11,292 bases of DNA from Eubacterium sp. (lineage in GTDB: Bacteria > Bacillota_A > Clostridia > Lachnospirales > Lachnospiraceae), in the NCBI GenBank assembly GCA_023663915.1, contig JAMPGN010000146.1:1-11292 (forward strand), in the 5' to 3' direction. Position 1 is the stretch's first letter, and each line of letters begins with the position of its first letter. Below are positions 1-7,120 of this stretch, in pieces. The translations under genes and the position numbers were made by a program. The notes below the pieces were generated by a model. It was not told the DNA's origin, ran no database searches, and was given only the letters and a program-made list of their open reading frames with translations.

Positions 1-716
1 GCGGGGTACAGGTTCTGACGCAGGAGGAAGTTGTGACAATGGCATGTTTTGGGGATTCTATCACCCATATGTCTTACTATTTTGACCCGCTGCTGGAAAG
101 CTTGTATGAAAAATATCCGTCAAAAATTTCTCTGCTCAACTGTGGGATCGGGGGTAATCGTGTTCTCTATGATGCATGTTATGTGGAAGAGATTCCGGGA
201 CATGGCAGATGTTTTGGTAATGCAGGTATTAGACGGTTTGAACGGGATGTCTATGAGGATGTGGAACCGGATATCGTATTTTTAATGGAAGGTGTGAATG
301 ATTGCACCCATGGACTGGCGTTTCATGTGCCGGGAGAAGTACCGACAGGGAAACAGATTTATGAAGGGATCAAAGAAATGGTGGAGATAGGACATGCGAG
401 AGGAAGCAAAGTTTACCTGAGCACGATTATGCCTTTTGGATGTTATGAGGATTCTTTTCGGGAAGAGGCGGAGACAATTCGGCAGGAGGCAAATGAATTG
501 ATTCGCAGGAATCAGACGATTGCAGATGGATTTTTGGACTTAGACGAGATTATGCGAAAAGAAGAGGACATTCATTTTATGAAAGATGGAATGCATCTGG
601 GTGATGGTGTGCACCCCAATGAAGCGGGCGGCGGAATGATTGCGAAGGCGATTGGACAAAAGATATCATTTGAAATGAGAAAAATTTGTCCGGGCGGAAC
701 AAAGGCAGAGGAGTAA
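1..716 (+). CDS. SGNH/GDSL hydrolase, XynE-like (5' partial)
   Basis: Probable intracellular or secreted carbohydrate O-acetylesterase of the SGNH superfamily. Counting from the GTG at 33, the blocks are clear: FGDSIT with nucleophile Ser9, the oxyanion Gly in CGIGGNR (37-43), GVND with Asn89 (87-90), and DGVHPN with Asp191 and His194. The layout (GIGGNRVL, RF.RDV, EGVND, HARG.KVY, DG.HPN.AG) resembles the XynE-like SGNH subfamily as I remember it. The reading frame stays open from 33 to the left edge and reads GVQVLTQEEVVT just before the GTG, which looks like coding sequence. The AGGAGG at 22-27 lies inside codons for QEE, so I treat the gene as entering from outside the window; a start at GTG 33 (227 aa) is the alternative. 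It ends 7 nt before the next esterase gene, so the two were probably co-transcribed. The specific substrate is not visible. Confidence 0.85.
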   Translation, partial: GVQVLTQEEVVTMACFGDSITHMSYYFDPLLESLYEKYPSKISLLNCGIGGNRVLYDACYVEEIPGHGRCFGNAGIRRFERDVYEDVEPDIVFLMEGVNDCTHGLAFHVPGEVPTGKQIYEGIKEMVEIGHARGSKVYLSTIMPFGCYEDSFREEAETIRQEANELIRRNQTIADGFLDLDEIMRKEEDIHFMKDGMHLGDGVHPNEAGGGMIAKAIGQKISFEMRKICPGGTKAEE

Positions 717-723
717 GAGCGTC

Positions 724-1152
724 ATGGAAAAAATGAATCATATCAAAATCAGTGAATGCAGTGGCCGTTTGCAGACGATGGGAAGAACCTTTATGACGGA
801 AAACGGTCTGTTCTGTAACTGGACTTGTTCTGGGATTCGATTTGCGTTTCGGGGTAGTAGTTTAGCAGCTAGAATACAGGCTTTTCCCGAACAGGAACAG
901 GAGTTCAATCCTATGACTGCCGTTTATGAAAATCGGGATACGTGGCCGTGGATTGCTATTTTTGTGGACGATGAAGATGAGCCGGTTCGCTATTTGGAAA
1001 TCAACCGAAAGGAAGATGTCTATCCATTGGCTGTTTTTGAGGATGACGGAATACATACCGTGACCATTCGTAAGATCACGGAGAATGCGAAAGGCAAAAT
1101 TCGTCTGACAGAGTTTTTTGACAGACGGGGAGATCGAGGCTGGCCCGGATAG
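724..1152 (+). CDS. N-terminal fragment: CE2-type beta-sandwich domain
   Basis: This 142-codon frame carries the non-catalytic N-terminal domain of the broken esterase. It starts at an ATG with an AGAGGAG ribosome binding site. The beta-rich pattern (SGIRFAFRGSSLAARI, WIAIFVDDEDEPVRYLEI, DDGIHTVTIRKITE) fits the jelly-roll domain that precedes the SGNH domain in carbohydrate esterase family 2. It runs out of frame after LTEFF into an unrelated tail (DRRGDRGWPG) and stops at 1152. The fragment has no catalytic residues, so on its own it should have no esterase activity. Family assignment is from memory of the fold pattern. Confidence 0.55.
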   Translation: MEKMNHIKISECSGRLQTMGRTFMTENGLFCNWTCSGIRFAFRGSSLAARIQAFPEQEQEFNPMTAVYENRDTWPWIAIFVDDEDEPVRYLEINRKEDVYPLAVFEDDGIHTVTIRKITENAKGKIRLTEFFDRRGDRGWPG

Positions 1153-1786
1153 GACAGGCGGGCTGAAACTGGAATTTATAGGGGATTCGATTACGTGCGG
1201 ATTTGGAAATATGGTAAATGACGCGAACCGTATGTTTTATACCGCGGATGAGAATGGCTGGATGGCACATCCGGCAGTGGCGGCACGGAGATTACAGGCA
1301 GATTTCAGTGTCGTTTCCTGTTCAGGGATTGCTGTTACAGAGGGAATCGGGAAGTTTACATATATCCTTCCGCCTATGAAGTATTATTATCCTTATTGTG
1401 ACCGCATGGCGCAGGAATTGGAAGAAGAAACCGGTGAGCTTAAATTGTGGGATTTTCAAGATTCTATTCCGGATGTGATCGTCTTGAATCTGGGAACCAA
1501 CGATGCAACTGTGATTGATCTGAATGGAGACACGCGGGCAGGCACCAAGAAGTTTGAGCAAGATTATTACGAGTTCTTACAAATGCTGCGTAAATATAAC
1601 GGCGTGACTCCGTGGATTATCTGTGCGCTTGGCAGCTTGGATTACTTTCTCTATGACAGTATACAGAAGGTGGCAGAAAGATTTCGCAAGGAGTGCAAGG
1701 ATAACCGGATAAGCTGCTTTAAGTATGGGAGAGTCCGGGTCAATGACGGACTGGGCGCGTGCAGACACCCATATGTGACGACATAG
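1118..1786 (+). CDS. C-terminal fragment: SGNH catalytic domain
   Basis: This frame carries the catalytic domain: LEFIGDSITCGFGN (block I, nucleophile Ser), the block II region VVSCSGIAV, and LNLGTNDA (block III, Asn), then a C-terminal DGLGACRHPY containing the likely catalytic His. Where many relatives have an Asp two residues before this His (GADxHP), this one has Cys. CE2 enzymes working with a Ser-His dyad are known, so that change need not abolish activity. The fragment has no ribosome binding site of its own; TTG at 1118 lies in the frameshift region. It would be made only by re-initiation or by slippage on the T6 run. It stops at an in-frame TAG, 17 residues short of the expected end. 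Confidence 0.6.
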   Translation: MTDGEIEAGPDRTGGLKLEFIGDSITCGFGNMVNDANRMFYTADENGWMAHPAVAARRLQADFSVVSCSGIAVTEGIGKFTYILPPMKYYYPYCDRMAQELEEETGELKLWDFQDSIPDVIVLNLGTNDATVIDLNGDTRAGTKKFEQDYYEFLQMLRKYNGVTPWIICALGSLDYFLYDSIQKVAERFRKECKDNRISCFKYGRVRVNDGLGACRHPYVTT

Positions 1787-1858
1787 GTGCGTATGGGTGA
1801 GGAATTGGCGGAGTATATTCGGAACGAGATATCGCTATAGGGCGATGGAAAGGAAAAA

Positions 1859-1894
1859 TTCAAGCCACAGTAAGTTGTGGTTTGGATTTTTTTT
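1859..1894 (+). terminator. Rho-independent terminator after the esterase genes
   Basis: The arms TTCAAGCCACAG (1859-1870) and TTGTGGTTTGGA (1875-1886) form a 12-bp stem with three G-U pairs and a TAAG loop, directly followed by eight Ts (1887-1894). It lies 18 nt beyond the last in-frame stop of the esterase pseudogene. It separates that gene from the AraC/transporter/GH3 genes. Confidence 0.75.
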
Positions 1895-1903
1895 GTGTAT
1901 ACT
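1875..1903 (+). promoter_or_regulatory. Putative promoter of the AraC-family gene
   Basis: TTGTGG (1875-1880) and TATACT (1898-1903) are separated by 17 bp and precede the regulator's ATG by 82 bp. The -35 lies in the right arm of the upstream terminator, so the promoter overlaps the termination signal. The -10 is good and the -35 matches only TTG of the consensus. The regulator's ribosome binding site AGGAG (1975-1979) is 6 nt before its ATG. Confidence 0.4.
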
Positions 1904-1985
1904 GATACTAAGTTACAGTGGATGACAGGAAAATGAAATATATTTCTGTGAAGGGAAGATACTGTCGGAACAATAGGAGCCTGCA

Positions 1986-3218
1986 ATGGATAAAACAACT
2001 TACCTGTTTAAATATATGTACCGTCTATGGGGTATGGTGGGGAGGCTGACGGATGAGGAGGGCAGTTTGCTTGCGATACCGTCCGCAGATTTTCGTGACA
2101 GTGATCCGGTGTGTTGTAGTCTCGCACTCTTAAAAGATCTGCAAAAACGAGCGGGGAGGGGTAAAAACGGGAATAGCTACAAGGCGTATGACGATGACGG
2201 CTATCTGTATTATGTGTCCCACAGACCAGAGGGTTATATTATATGGGGTCCCGTAGTTTTTGAGGAGCATTCGGAGCATGAGAAGCAGGCATATTGTGAG
2301 AAATATGGTGTTCAGGGGAAAAGCCTGCAGATTCCTTTGGTGGATGTCTGGCGTTACAAAGAGTTTATCACGTTTGCGCACGGGCTTTTATTTGAGGAAT
2401 ATGAACTGGCAGCGGTATTCGATGACGAAATAGGATCGGAGCGTTTTCAAGGGACAATTTATCCCAAGATTCTGGAATATGGACTTGAAAATGCGGAGTA
2501 TGGCATAGAGCACCATTCTTTTGTTGATGAGCAGAAGGTCTATAAATGGTTGATCGAGGGAGAACTGCCGGCTGGGGGCGAAAATGTGTTTCAGGATGAG
2601 ATGGCACGGACGTTTGTGAATCTTCCGGGTGCGGTCGGAATCATGGCGAAATCACAGAGGAAGAATGTCGAGTATGGGGTAGTTGCCGGGATTACTCTCG
2701 CGACCAGATATGCGATAGCTGCAGGCGTGCGGGAAAGTGAAGCCTATGCGTTAAGCGACGTGACACTGCAGACGCTCGCAAGGACAAAGAGCACAGTAGA
2801 GATGTATGATACGATGAACCATGCGTTTCAGGAGTTCAGTCGGCTTGGCAGGGAAGCGAAGACGAGAGCGACAAAGCATTCCCTTTATGTGGAGCAGAGC
2901 AAGGACTATATCGCAAAGCACATTTATGAGAAATTGTCCTTACAGACAGTTGCGGACAAGGTCGGTGTGCACAAAGTATATCTCTCACGAATTTTTTCGG
3001 AGCAAATGGGAATGACGCTGACGGATTATATTATGAAAGAAAAGATACAGATTTCCTGTAATCTTTTGAAGTATTCCAACCGTCCGATTGCGATTGTTGC
3101 GGAATATATCAATCTTTCCCCACAGAGTTACTTTACTAGAGTGTTTAAGAAAGTGACGGGGGAGACACCTGCGCAGTACCGACAGACGCATAATGATAAA
3201 AATTTTATAGAAAGTTAA
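1986..3218 (+). CDS. AraC-family transcriptional regulator
   Basis: A 410-residue cytoplasmic DNA-binding regulator, probably the sugar-responsive activator of the adjoining transporter and glycosidase. Its last roughly 100 residues (about 307-402) form a complete AraC/XylS double helix-turn-helix: YIAKHIYEKLSLQTVADKVGVHKVYLSRIF for the first motif and PIAIVAEYINLSPQSYFTRVFKKVTGETPAQYR for the second, with the usual F..G.TP..YR end. The first roughly 290 residues are not a classical AraC cupin that I recognise. They begin with LFKYMYRLWGM and contain YYVSHRPEGYIIWGPV, suggesting a ligand-sensing domain of a kind seen in other Firmicutes AraC proteins. No membrane segment is visible. The gene has its own probable promoter and is followed after 98 nt by the transporter, with no terminator between. 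The inducer cannot be read from sequence; by context it is likely an oligosaccharide. Confidence 0.9.
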   Translation: MDKTTYLFKYMYRLWGMVGRLTDEEGSLLAIPSADFRDSDPVCCSLALLKDLQKRAGRGKNGNSYKAYDDDGYLYYVSHRPEGYIIWGPVVFEEHSEHEKQAYCEKYGVQGKSLQIPLVDVWRYKEFITFAHGLLFEEYELAAVFDDEIGSERFQGTIYPKILEYGLENAEYGIEHHSFVDEQKVYKWLIEGELPAGGENVFQDEMARTFVNLPGAVGIMAKSQRKNVEYGVVAGITLATRYAIAAGVRESEAYALSDVTLQTLARTKSTVEMYDTMNHAFQEFSRLGREAKTRATKHSLYVEQSKDYIAKHIYEKLSLQTVADKVGVHKVYLSRIFSEQMGMTLTDYIMKEKIQISCNLLKYSNRPIAIVAEYINLSPQSYFTRVFKKVTGETPAQYRQTHNDKNFIES

Positions 3219-3220
3219 AA

Positions 3221-3250
3221 TTAGATAATATATAATAAGATCAGATAATA
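3221..3250 (+). promoter_or_regulatory. Candidate AraC-type operator: 10-bp direct repeat at 20-bp spacing
   Basis: TTAGATAATA (3221-3230) and TCAGATAATA (3241-3250) are 9/10 identical direct repeats starting 20 bp apart, about two helical turns, as is usual for AraC-family half-sites. The downstream copy overlaps a weak -35-like AATACA (3247-3252) that is 17 bp from TAGAAT (3270-3275), an arrangement typical of activated promoters. A TATAAT at 3231-3236 between the repeats is an alternative -10 with no good -35. The transporter's AGAGGAG ribosome binding site (3301-3307) follows. Confidence 0.35.
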
Positions 3251-3316
3251 CAATACAGAGAATCATGGTTAGAATCTTCTTATCAAACAAATACACAGTG
3301 AGAGGAGATTTAAGCT

Positions 3317-4690
3317 ATGAGTCAAAAGAAACAGCGGGAAGTCACCGGAAAAGAGCGCGTCAGTTATGTGTTGTATTTTCTGGGGCAAAACATTTTTTAC
3401 ATGTTGACGTACATGTACATGAACACCTATTTTACGGATGTCGGGATTCCGGCGGCGGCAGTCGGTGTAATTGTCCTGATTGTAAAGATATGGGATGCAA
3501 TCAATGATCCGATTTTCGGCGGAATTGTAGATAAGGTACATTTGAAAGGCGGAAAGTTTGTTCCTTGGCTTCGTATTGCAGTACCGGTTCTGCTGATTGC
3601 CAATGTTGCGCTATTTGCAATTCCGATTAGCATTCCGCAGGGAATAAAGATTGCATGGGCAATTCTGGCGTATTGTCTCTGGTCGGTAGGCTATACGATG
3701 AATGATGTGCCGATTTTCGGTTTGATTACCACGATTACAGGCAATCAGGATGAGCGTACTTCCTTAAACGCTTCCGGGCGTGTTGCGGCGATGATTGCAG
3801 CGATGGTTATCTCCATTATCATTCCGGTATTTCGTAATGCGATCGGCGGATGGACTACAACGGTTCTCGTGTTGTCGTTAATTGGTGCTGTATTCATGCT
3901 TCCTATGGGGTTTGTTGCAAAAGAACGCGTGGAACCTACAGAGAAACAAGAATCATTCAGTTTTAAAGAAATGTTTCAATATCTCATCGGCAATAAATTT
4001 CTGTTAATCTATTATGTAGCTTTTATGATTTCGGGTGCGTTAAATGTAGGAAGCTCATGGGGACTCTATATTGCCCGCTATTGTATTGGCAATGAAGGAA
4101 TCATGTCTATTACAAGTATTGCAGGGATTCTTCCCGCAGTTGTGATCGGTGTGTTTGTGCCGGCGCTTTGCAGAAAAATAGATAAGTTTAAACTGTTCTA
4201 CGGGGCTACGGCAGTTACTTTTGTTCTGAATATTGTCCGTTGGTTTGTTGGATATGAAAGTATTCCAGCTTTTATTGCGGTAGCATTCCTGATTGCGATG
4301 CCGACTGGTTTTATATCGATTCTTACATATATGTTTACACCGGATTGTGCGGAGTACGGGCATTATAAGACCGGCAAAAGTTATCCGGGAATCACTTTTG
4401 CAACGCAGACTTTCTTTGCAAAGATGCAGTCGGCGATACTCTCGGCAGTTGCGGCGTTTGCACTGGGTCTTACTGGTTTTATTGAAGGAGAAGATGCGGT
4501 ACAGGTTGAGGGATTTGCGGATAATCTTTGGAATGTAAGCTGTATTCTTCCTTTGATCGGATATGGAATTGCACTTGTAATCTTATACTTCTATAAGCTG
4601 AATGACCATGATGTACAGTTGATGACCAAGGTAAACAATGGTCAGATGACGCGCGAGGAAGCGGAAGCGCAGATGAAACATAAATATTAA
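3317..4690 (+). CDS. GPH-family sugar:cation symporter (MelB-like MFS transporter)
   Basis: A 457-residue integral membrane protein of the glycoside-pentoside-hexuronide:cation symporter family, which takes up glycosides with Na+ or H+. It shows about 12 hydrophobic segments and the family's N-terminal signature: YFLGQNIFYMLTYMYMNTYFT, then KIWDAINDPIFGGIVD (57-72), whose Asp60 and Asp64 correspond to the cation-site aspartates Asp55 and Asp59 of MelB. The loop GGKFVPWL (78-85) follows as in MelB (GKFKPW). The second half includes the typical MFTPDCAEYGHYKTGKSYPG segment and ends in a charged cytoplasmic tail. Length matches the family. The ATG has AGAGGAG 9 nt upstream. It sits between an AraC regulator and a GH3 glycosidase, so its substrate is probably a beta-linked oligosaccharide or glycoside. 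The exact sugar cannot be predicted. Confidence 0.92.
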   Translation: MSQKKQREVTGKERVSYVLYFLGQNIFYMLTYMYMNTYFTDVGIPAAAVGVIVLIVKIWDAINDPIFGGIVDKVHLKGGKFVPWLRIAVPVLLIANVALFAIPISIPQGIKIAWAILAYCLWSVGYTMNDVPIFGLITTITGNQDERTSLNASGRVAAMIAAMVISIIIPVFRNAIGGWTTTVLVLSLIGAVFMLPMGFVAKERVEPTEKQESFSFKEMFQYLIGNKFLLIYYVAFMISGALNVGSSWGLYIARYCIGNEGIMSITSIAGILPAVVIGVFVPALCRKIDKFKLFYGATAVTFVLNIVRWFVGYESIPAFIAVAFLIAMPTGFISILTYMFTPDCAEYGHYKTGKSYPGITFATQTFFAKMQSAILSAVAAFALGLTGFIEGEDAVQVEGFADNLWNVSCILPLIGYGIALVILYFYKLNDHDVQLMTKVNNGQMTREEAEAQMKHKY

Positions 4691-4737
4691 TTATAAAATG
4701 CAACATAAAAATATGATAGCAGAATGGAGGAAAAAAC

Positions 4738-7032
4738 ATGGAAAGAGACATCAAACAAATCGTTTCCCAGATGACCCTTGAGGAAAAAGCCGGAATGTGC
4801 TCCGGCGAGGATTTCTGGCATCTGAAAAGCGTGGAACGGCTGGGGGTTCCGGCGGTAATGGTATCGGACGGACCTCACGGACTACGCAAACAGCCGGATG
4901 CGGGCGATCATCTTGGAATCGGTGAGAGCATCGTTGCGGTATGTTTCCCGGCGGCTTGTGCCGTGACATCCAGTTTCGACACGGAACTAATTCAGGAGAT
5001 GGGAAAGACGTTAGGCGAGGAATGCCAGGCGGAAGATTTAAGCGTGCTCCTTGGACCGGCGGTGAACATCAAGAGAAGCCCGTTATGTGGACGTAACTTC
5101 GAGTATATGTCCGAAGATCCGTATCTTGCCGGTAAAATGGCGGCGGCTTACATCAATGGTGTGCAGAGCTGGGACGTAGGTGTGAGTATGAAACACTACG
5201 CGGCGAACAACCAGGAGTATAACCGCATGAGCTGCTCGTCCAATCTGTCCGAGCGGACATTCCGGGAAATTTATCTGCCAGCTTTTGAGATGGCAGTGAA
5301 GGAAGCGCAGCCGAAGACGCTCATGTGCAGTTACAATAAGATCAACGGAGTTTACGCTTCCGAGAACAAACATCTTCTGACCGAGATCTTACGGGACGAG
5401 TGGGGATTTGAAGGTTATGTGATGACAGACTGGGGCGCAGTTGCAGACCGCGTCCAAGGCATTGTGGCGGGGCTTGATCTGGAAATGCCGGGAAGCGGCG
5501 GATTTAATGATGCGAAGATCGTTGCGGCAGTGAAGGACGGAAGTCTGGATGAAGCGCTGCTTGACACTGCGGTAGAGCGCATCTTGAAAGTTGTATTTTC
5601 CTATGTGGATCACCGCCATCCGGAAGCAGTGTTTGACAGAGATGCAGACCACGACAAGGCAGTGAAGATTGAGACAGAGAGTGCAGTCCTCTTAGAGAAT
5701 AACGGCGTGCTTCCGTTAAAAGCGGATGCGAAGGTTGCCTATATCGGTGAGTATGCTGCAAAACCGCGCTATCAGGGCGGCGGTTCGAGCCACATCAACG
5801 CAAGCAAGGTATCTTCCGCGTTGGAGAGCGCTAAGGCGAAGAATCGCGCAGTAACTTATGTAAAAGGCTTCCCGTTTGACAAGGATGAGGAGAATGAGGA
5901 AGAATTACAGGCAGCAGTACAGGCGGCAAAGGAAGCGGAAGCAGCCGTGGTCTTCGCGGGGCTTCCCGATGTGATCGAGTCGGAAGGATACGATAGAAAA
6001 GACATGAAGCTTCCGGTATGCCAGAATAAACTGATCGAGGCGGTAGCACAGGTACAGCCGAACACCATCGTTGTACTGCATAACGGAAGTCCGGTCGAGA
6101 CTCCCTGGGTGGATAAAGTGGCTGCAGTTTTGGAAATGTACCTCGGCGGTCAGGGCGTGGGAGAGGCGACAGACCAGATTCTCTATGGTGAAGTGAATCC
6201 TTCCGGACGCCTGGCAGAGACCTTCCCGATTCGCCTGGAGGATAACCCAAGTTATCTCAACTTCCCCGGAGACGGAGAGAACGTAGACTATGCGGAAGGC
6301 ATCTATGTTGGTTATCGTTATTACGATACTAAGAAAATGCCTGTGCGCTGGGCGTTTGGACATGGACTGTCCTATACAACCTATGAGTACAGCAATCTGA
6401 AAATGCCTGCAGAGACGTTGAATGATGATAACTGTGTGAAAGTGACGGTCGATGTGAAGAATACCGGAAAAGTGGCAGGTAAGGAAGTAGTACAGCTCTA
6501 TGTCAGCGACCGCAACGGCACGGCGGGCAGACCGGTCAAGGAACTGAAAGGCTTCGCGAAAGTCGCGCTTGAACCGGACGAGACAAAGACGGTTGAGTTT
6601 ACATTGAATGCAAGAGATCTGTCATTCTATCATGAAGGGCTTGGCGACTGGTATGCACCTTCTGGAACTTATGAAGTGCTGGTGGGACATGCGAGCGATG
6701 AGATTGCCCTGTGCGGGGAACTCTCATTTGAGACAAAGAAACTTCCGCCGATGTATGTAAGCGGAGCTACCACAATTGGTCAGCTTCTGAAACATCCGGT
6801 GACGGCGCCTGTTGTCGGTCAGATGATGAAGAGTATGCAGGATGCAATGGCAATTCCAACTCAGGGAGAGGATGCGGAAAGCGTCGCAGATTCCCTCGGA
6901 ACAGGCATGGAAATGATGGAAGCGATGATGACGGGAATGCCGTTGAAATCTCTTGCGAGCTTCGCAGGCGCGGAAGTGGCTGCAAAGATTGAAGAGATGA
7001 TCGGAAACTTGAATCAGATGCTTGGAAATTAA
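4738..7032 (+). CDS. Glycoside hydrolase family 3 beta-glycosidase
   Basis: A 764-residue enzyme that removes terminal beta-linked sugars (beta-glucosidase or beta-xylosidase) from imported oligosaccharides. Domains in order are: a TIM-barrel GH3 domain with SDGPHGLR, GRNFEYMSEDP (118-128), KHYAANNQE (Lys152-His153) and YVMTDWGA, where Asp231 is the nucleophile; the alpha/beta sandwich with VIESEGYDR, where Glu416 is the likely acid/base; a fibronectin-III-like domain (about 570-665) ending YEVLVGHASDE; and an extra Met-rich, helical tail of about 93 residues (672-764). No signal peptide is present, so it is cytoplasmic, consistent with uptake by the upstream symporter. TGGAGG at 4725-4730 lies 7 nt before the ATG. 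The 47-nt gap after the transporter has no terminator, so the two are probably one operon. Substrate specificity among GH3 activities is not resolved by sequence alone. Confidence 0.93.
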   Translation: MERDIKQIVSQMTLEEKAGMCSGEDFWHLKSVERLGVPAVMVSDGPHGLRKQPDAGDHLGIGESIVAVCFPAACAVTSSFDTELIQEMGKTLGEECQAEDLSVLLGPAVNIKRSPLCGRNFEYMSEDPYLAGKMAAAYINGVQSWDVGVSMKHYAANNQEYNRMSCSSNLSERTFREIYLPAFEMAVKEAQPKTLMCSYNKINGVYASENKHLLTEILRDEWGFEGYVMTDWGAVADRVQGIVAGLDLEMPGSGGFNDAKIVAAVKDGSLDEALLDTAVERILKVVFSYVDHRHPEAVFDRDADHDKAVKIETESAVLLENNGVLPLKADAKVAYIGEYAAKPRYQGGGSSHINASKVSSALESAKAKNRAVTYVKGFPFDKDEENEEELQAAVQAAKEAEAAVVFAGLPDVIESEGYDRKDMKLPVCQNKLIEAVAQVQPNTIVVLHNGSPVETPWVDKVAAVLEMYLGGQGVGEATDQILYGEVNPSGRLAETFPIRLEDNPSYLNFPGDGENVDYAEGIYVGYRYYDTKKMPVRWAFGHGLSYTTYEYSNLKMPAETLNDDNCVKVTVDVKNTGKVAGKEVVQLYVSDRNGTAGRPVKELKGFAKVALEPDETKTVEFTLNARDLSFYHEGLGDWYAPSGTYEVLVGHASDEIALCGELSFETKKLPPMYVSGATTIGQLLKHPVTAPVVGQMMKSMQDAMAIPTQGEDAESVADSLGTGMEMMEAMMTGMPLKSLASFAGAEVAAKIEEMIGNLNQMLGN

Positions 7033-7040
7033 CCGATGAT

Positions 7041-7110
7041 AATATCCTGTATCGTTTTGCCCTGCAAATATGTGAATAGAATATTTGTGGGGCTGGCGAT
7101 ACAGGATTTT
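7041..7110. terminator. Long hairpin terminator between convergent genes
   Basis: The outer arms ATCCTGTATCG (7044-7054) and CGATACAGGAT (7097-7107) are perfectly complementary over 11 bp. Inside, GCCCTGCAAATAT (7059-7071) pairs with ATATTTGTGGGGC (7081-7093) over 13 bp with two G-U pairs, across a small internal loop. On the + strand it is followed by TTTTGTATTTT, so it should end GH3 transcription. As it is symmetrical it may also stop the opposing kinase transcript, although the U-tract on that side is weak. Confidence 0.75.
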
Positions 7111-7120
7111 GTATTTTCCA

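Larger units (their letters stand above)
724..1840 (+). pseudogene. Two-domain SGNH (CE2-like) esterase gene, frameshifted and amber-interrupted
   Basis: Two overlapping frames together make one protein. The N-terminal frame runs 724-1152 and the C-terminal frame resumes at about 1118 and continues to a TAG at 1838-1840. Removing one T from the six-T run at 1114-1119 joins them as ...LTEFLTDGEIEAG... and gives about 371 residues, a sensible length for a beta-sandwich plus SGNH two-domain acetylesterase. A second lesion is the TAG at 1784-1786: beyond it the same frame continues with VRMGEELAEYIRNEISL, which looks like the normal C-terminal helix, so TAG probably replaced CAG (Gln). An AGAGGAG at 707-713 precedes the ATG by 10 nt. 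The two independent lesions favour a decaying gene, but the T-run lesion alone could be a sequencing error. The intact form would remove acetyl groups from plant-polysaccharide oligomers. Confidence 0.75.

Noticed and set aside
1114..1120. Programmed -1 ribosomal frameshift at TTTTTTG in the esterase gene
   Set aside because: The downstream frame requires a +1 (or -2) shift, whereas this heptamer favours -1; the run is also short for transcriptional slippage. A mutation or sequencing error is simpler.
3405..3425. Palindromic GTACATGTAC with TTGACG nearby in the symporter gene as an internal promoter or operator
   Set aside because: It encodes the conserved LTYMYMNTYF segment of the transporter; the palindrome follows from the Tyr-Met codons and no suitable -10 follows.
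5831..6363. Long minus-strand frames (139 and 152 residues) opposite the GH3 gene
   Set aside because: They lie antisense to an unmistakable GH3 domain, have low-complexity or unnatural composition, and lack ribosome binding sites; they are shadows of the codon pattern.
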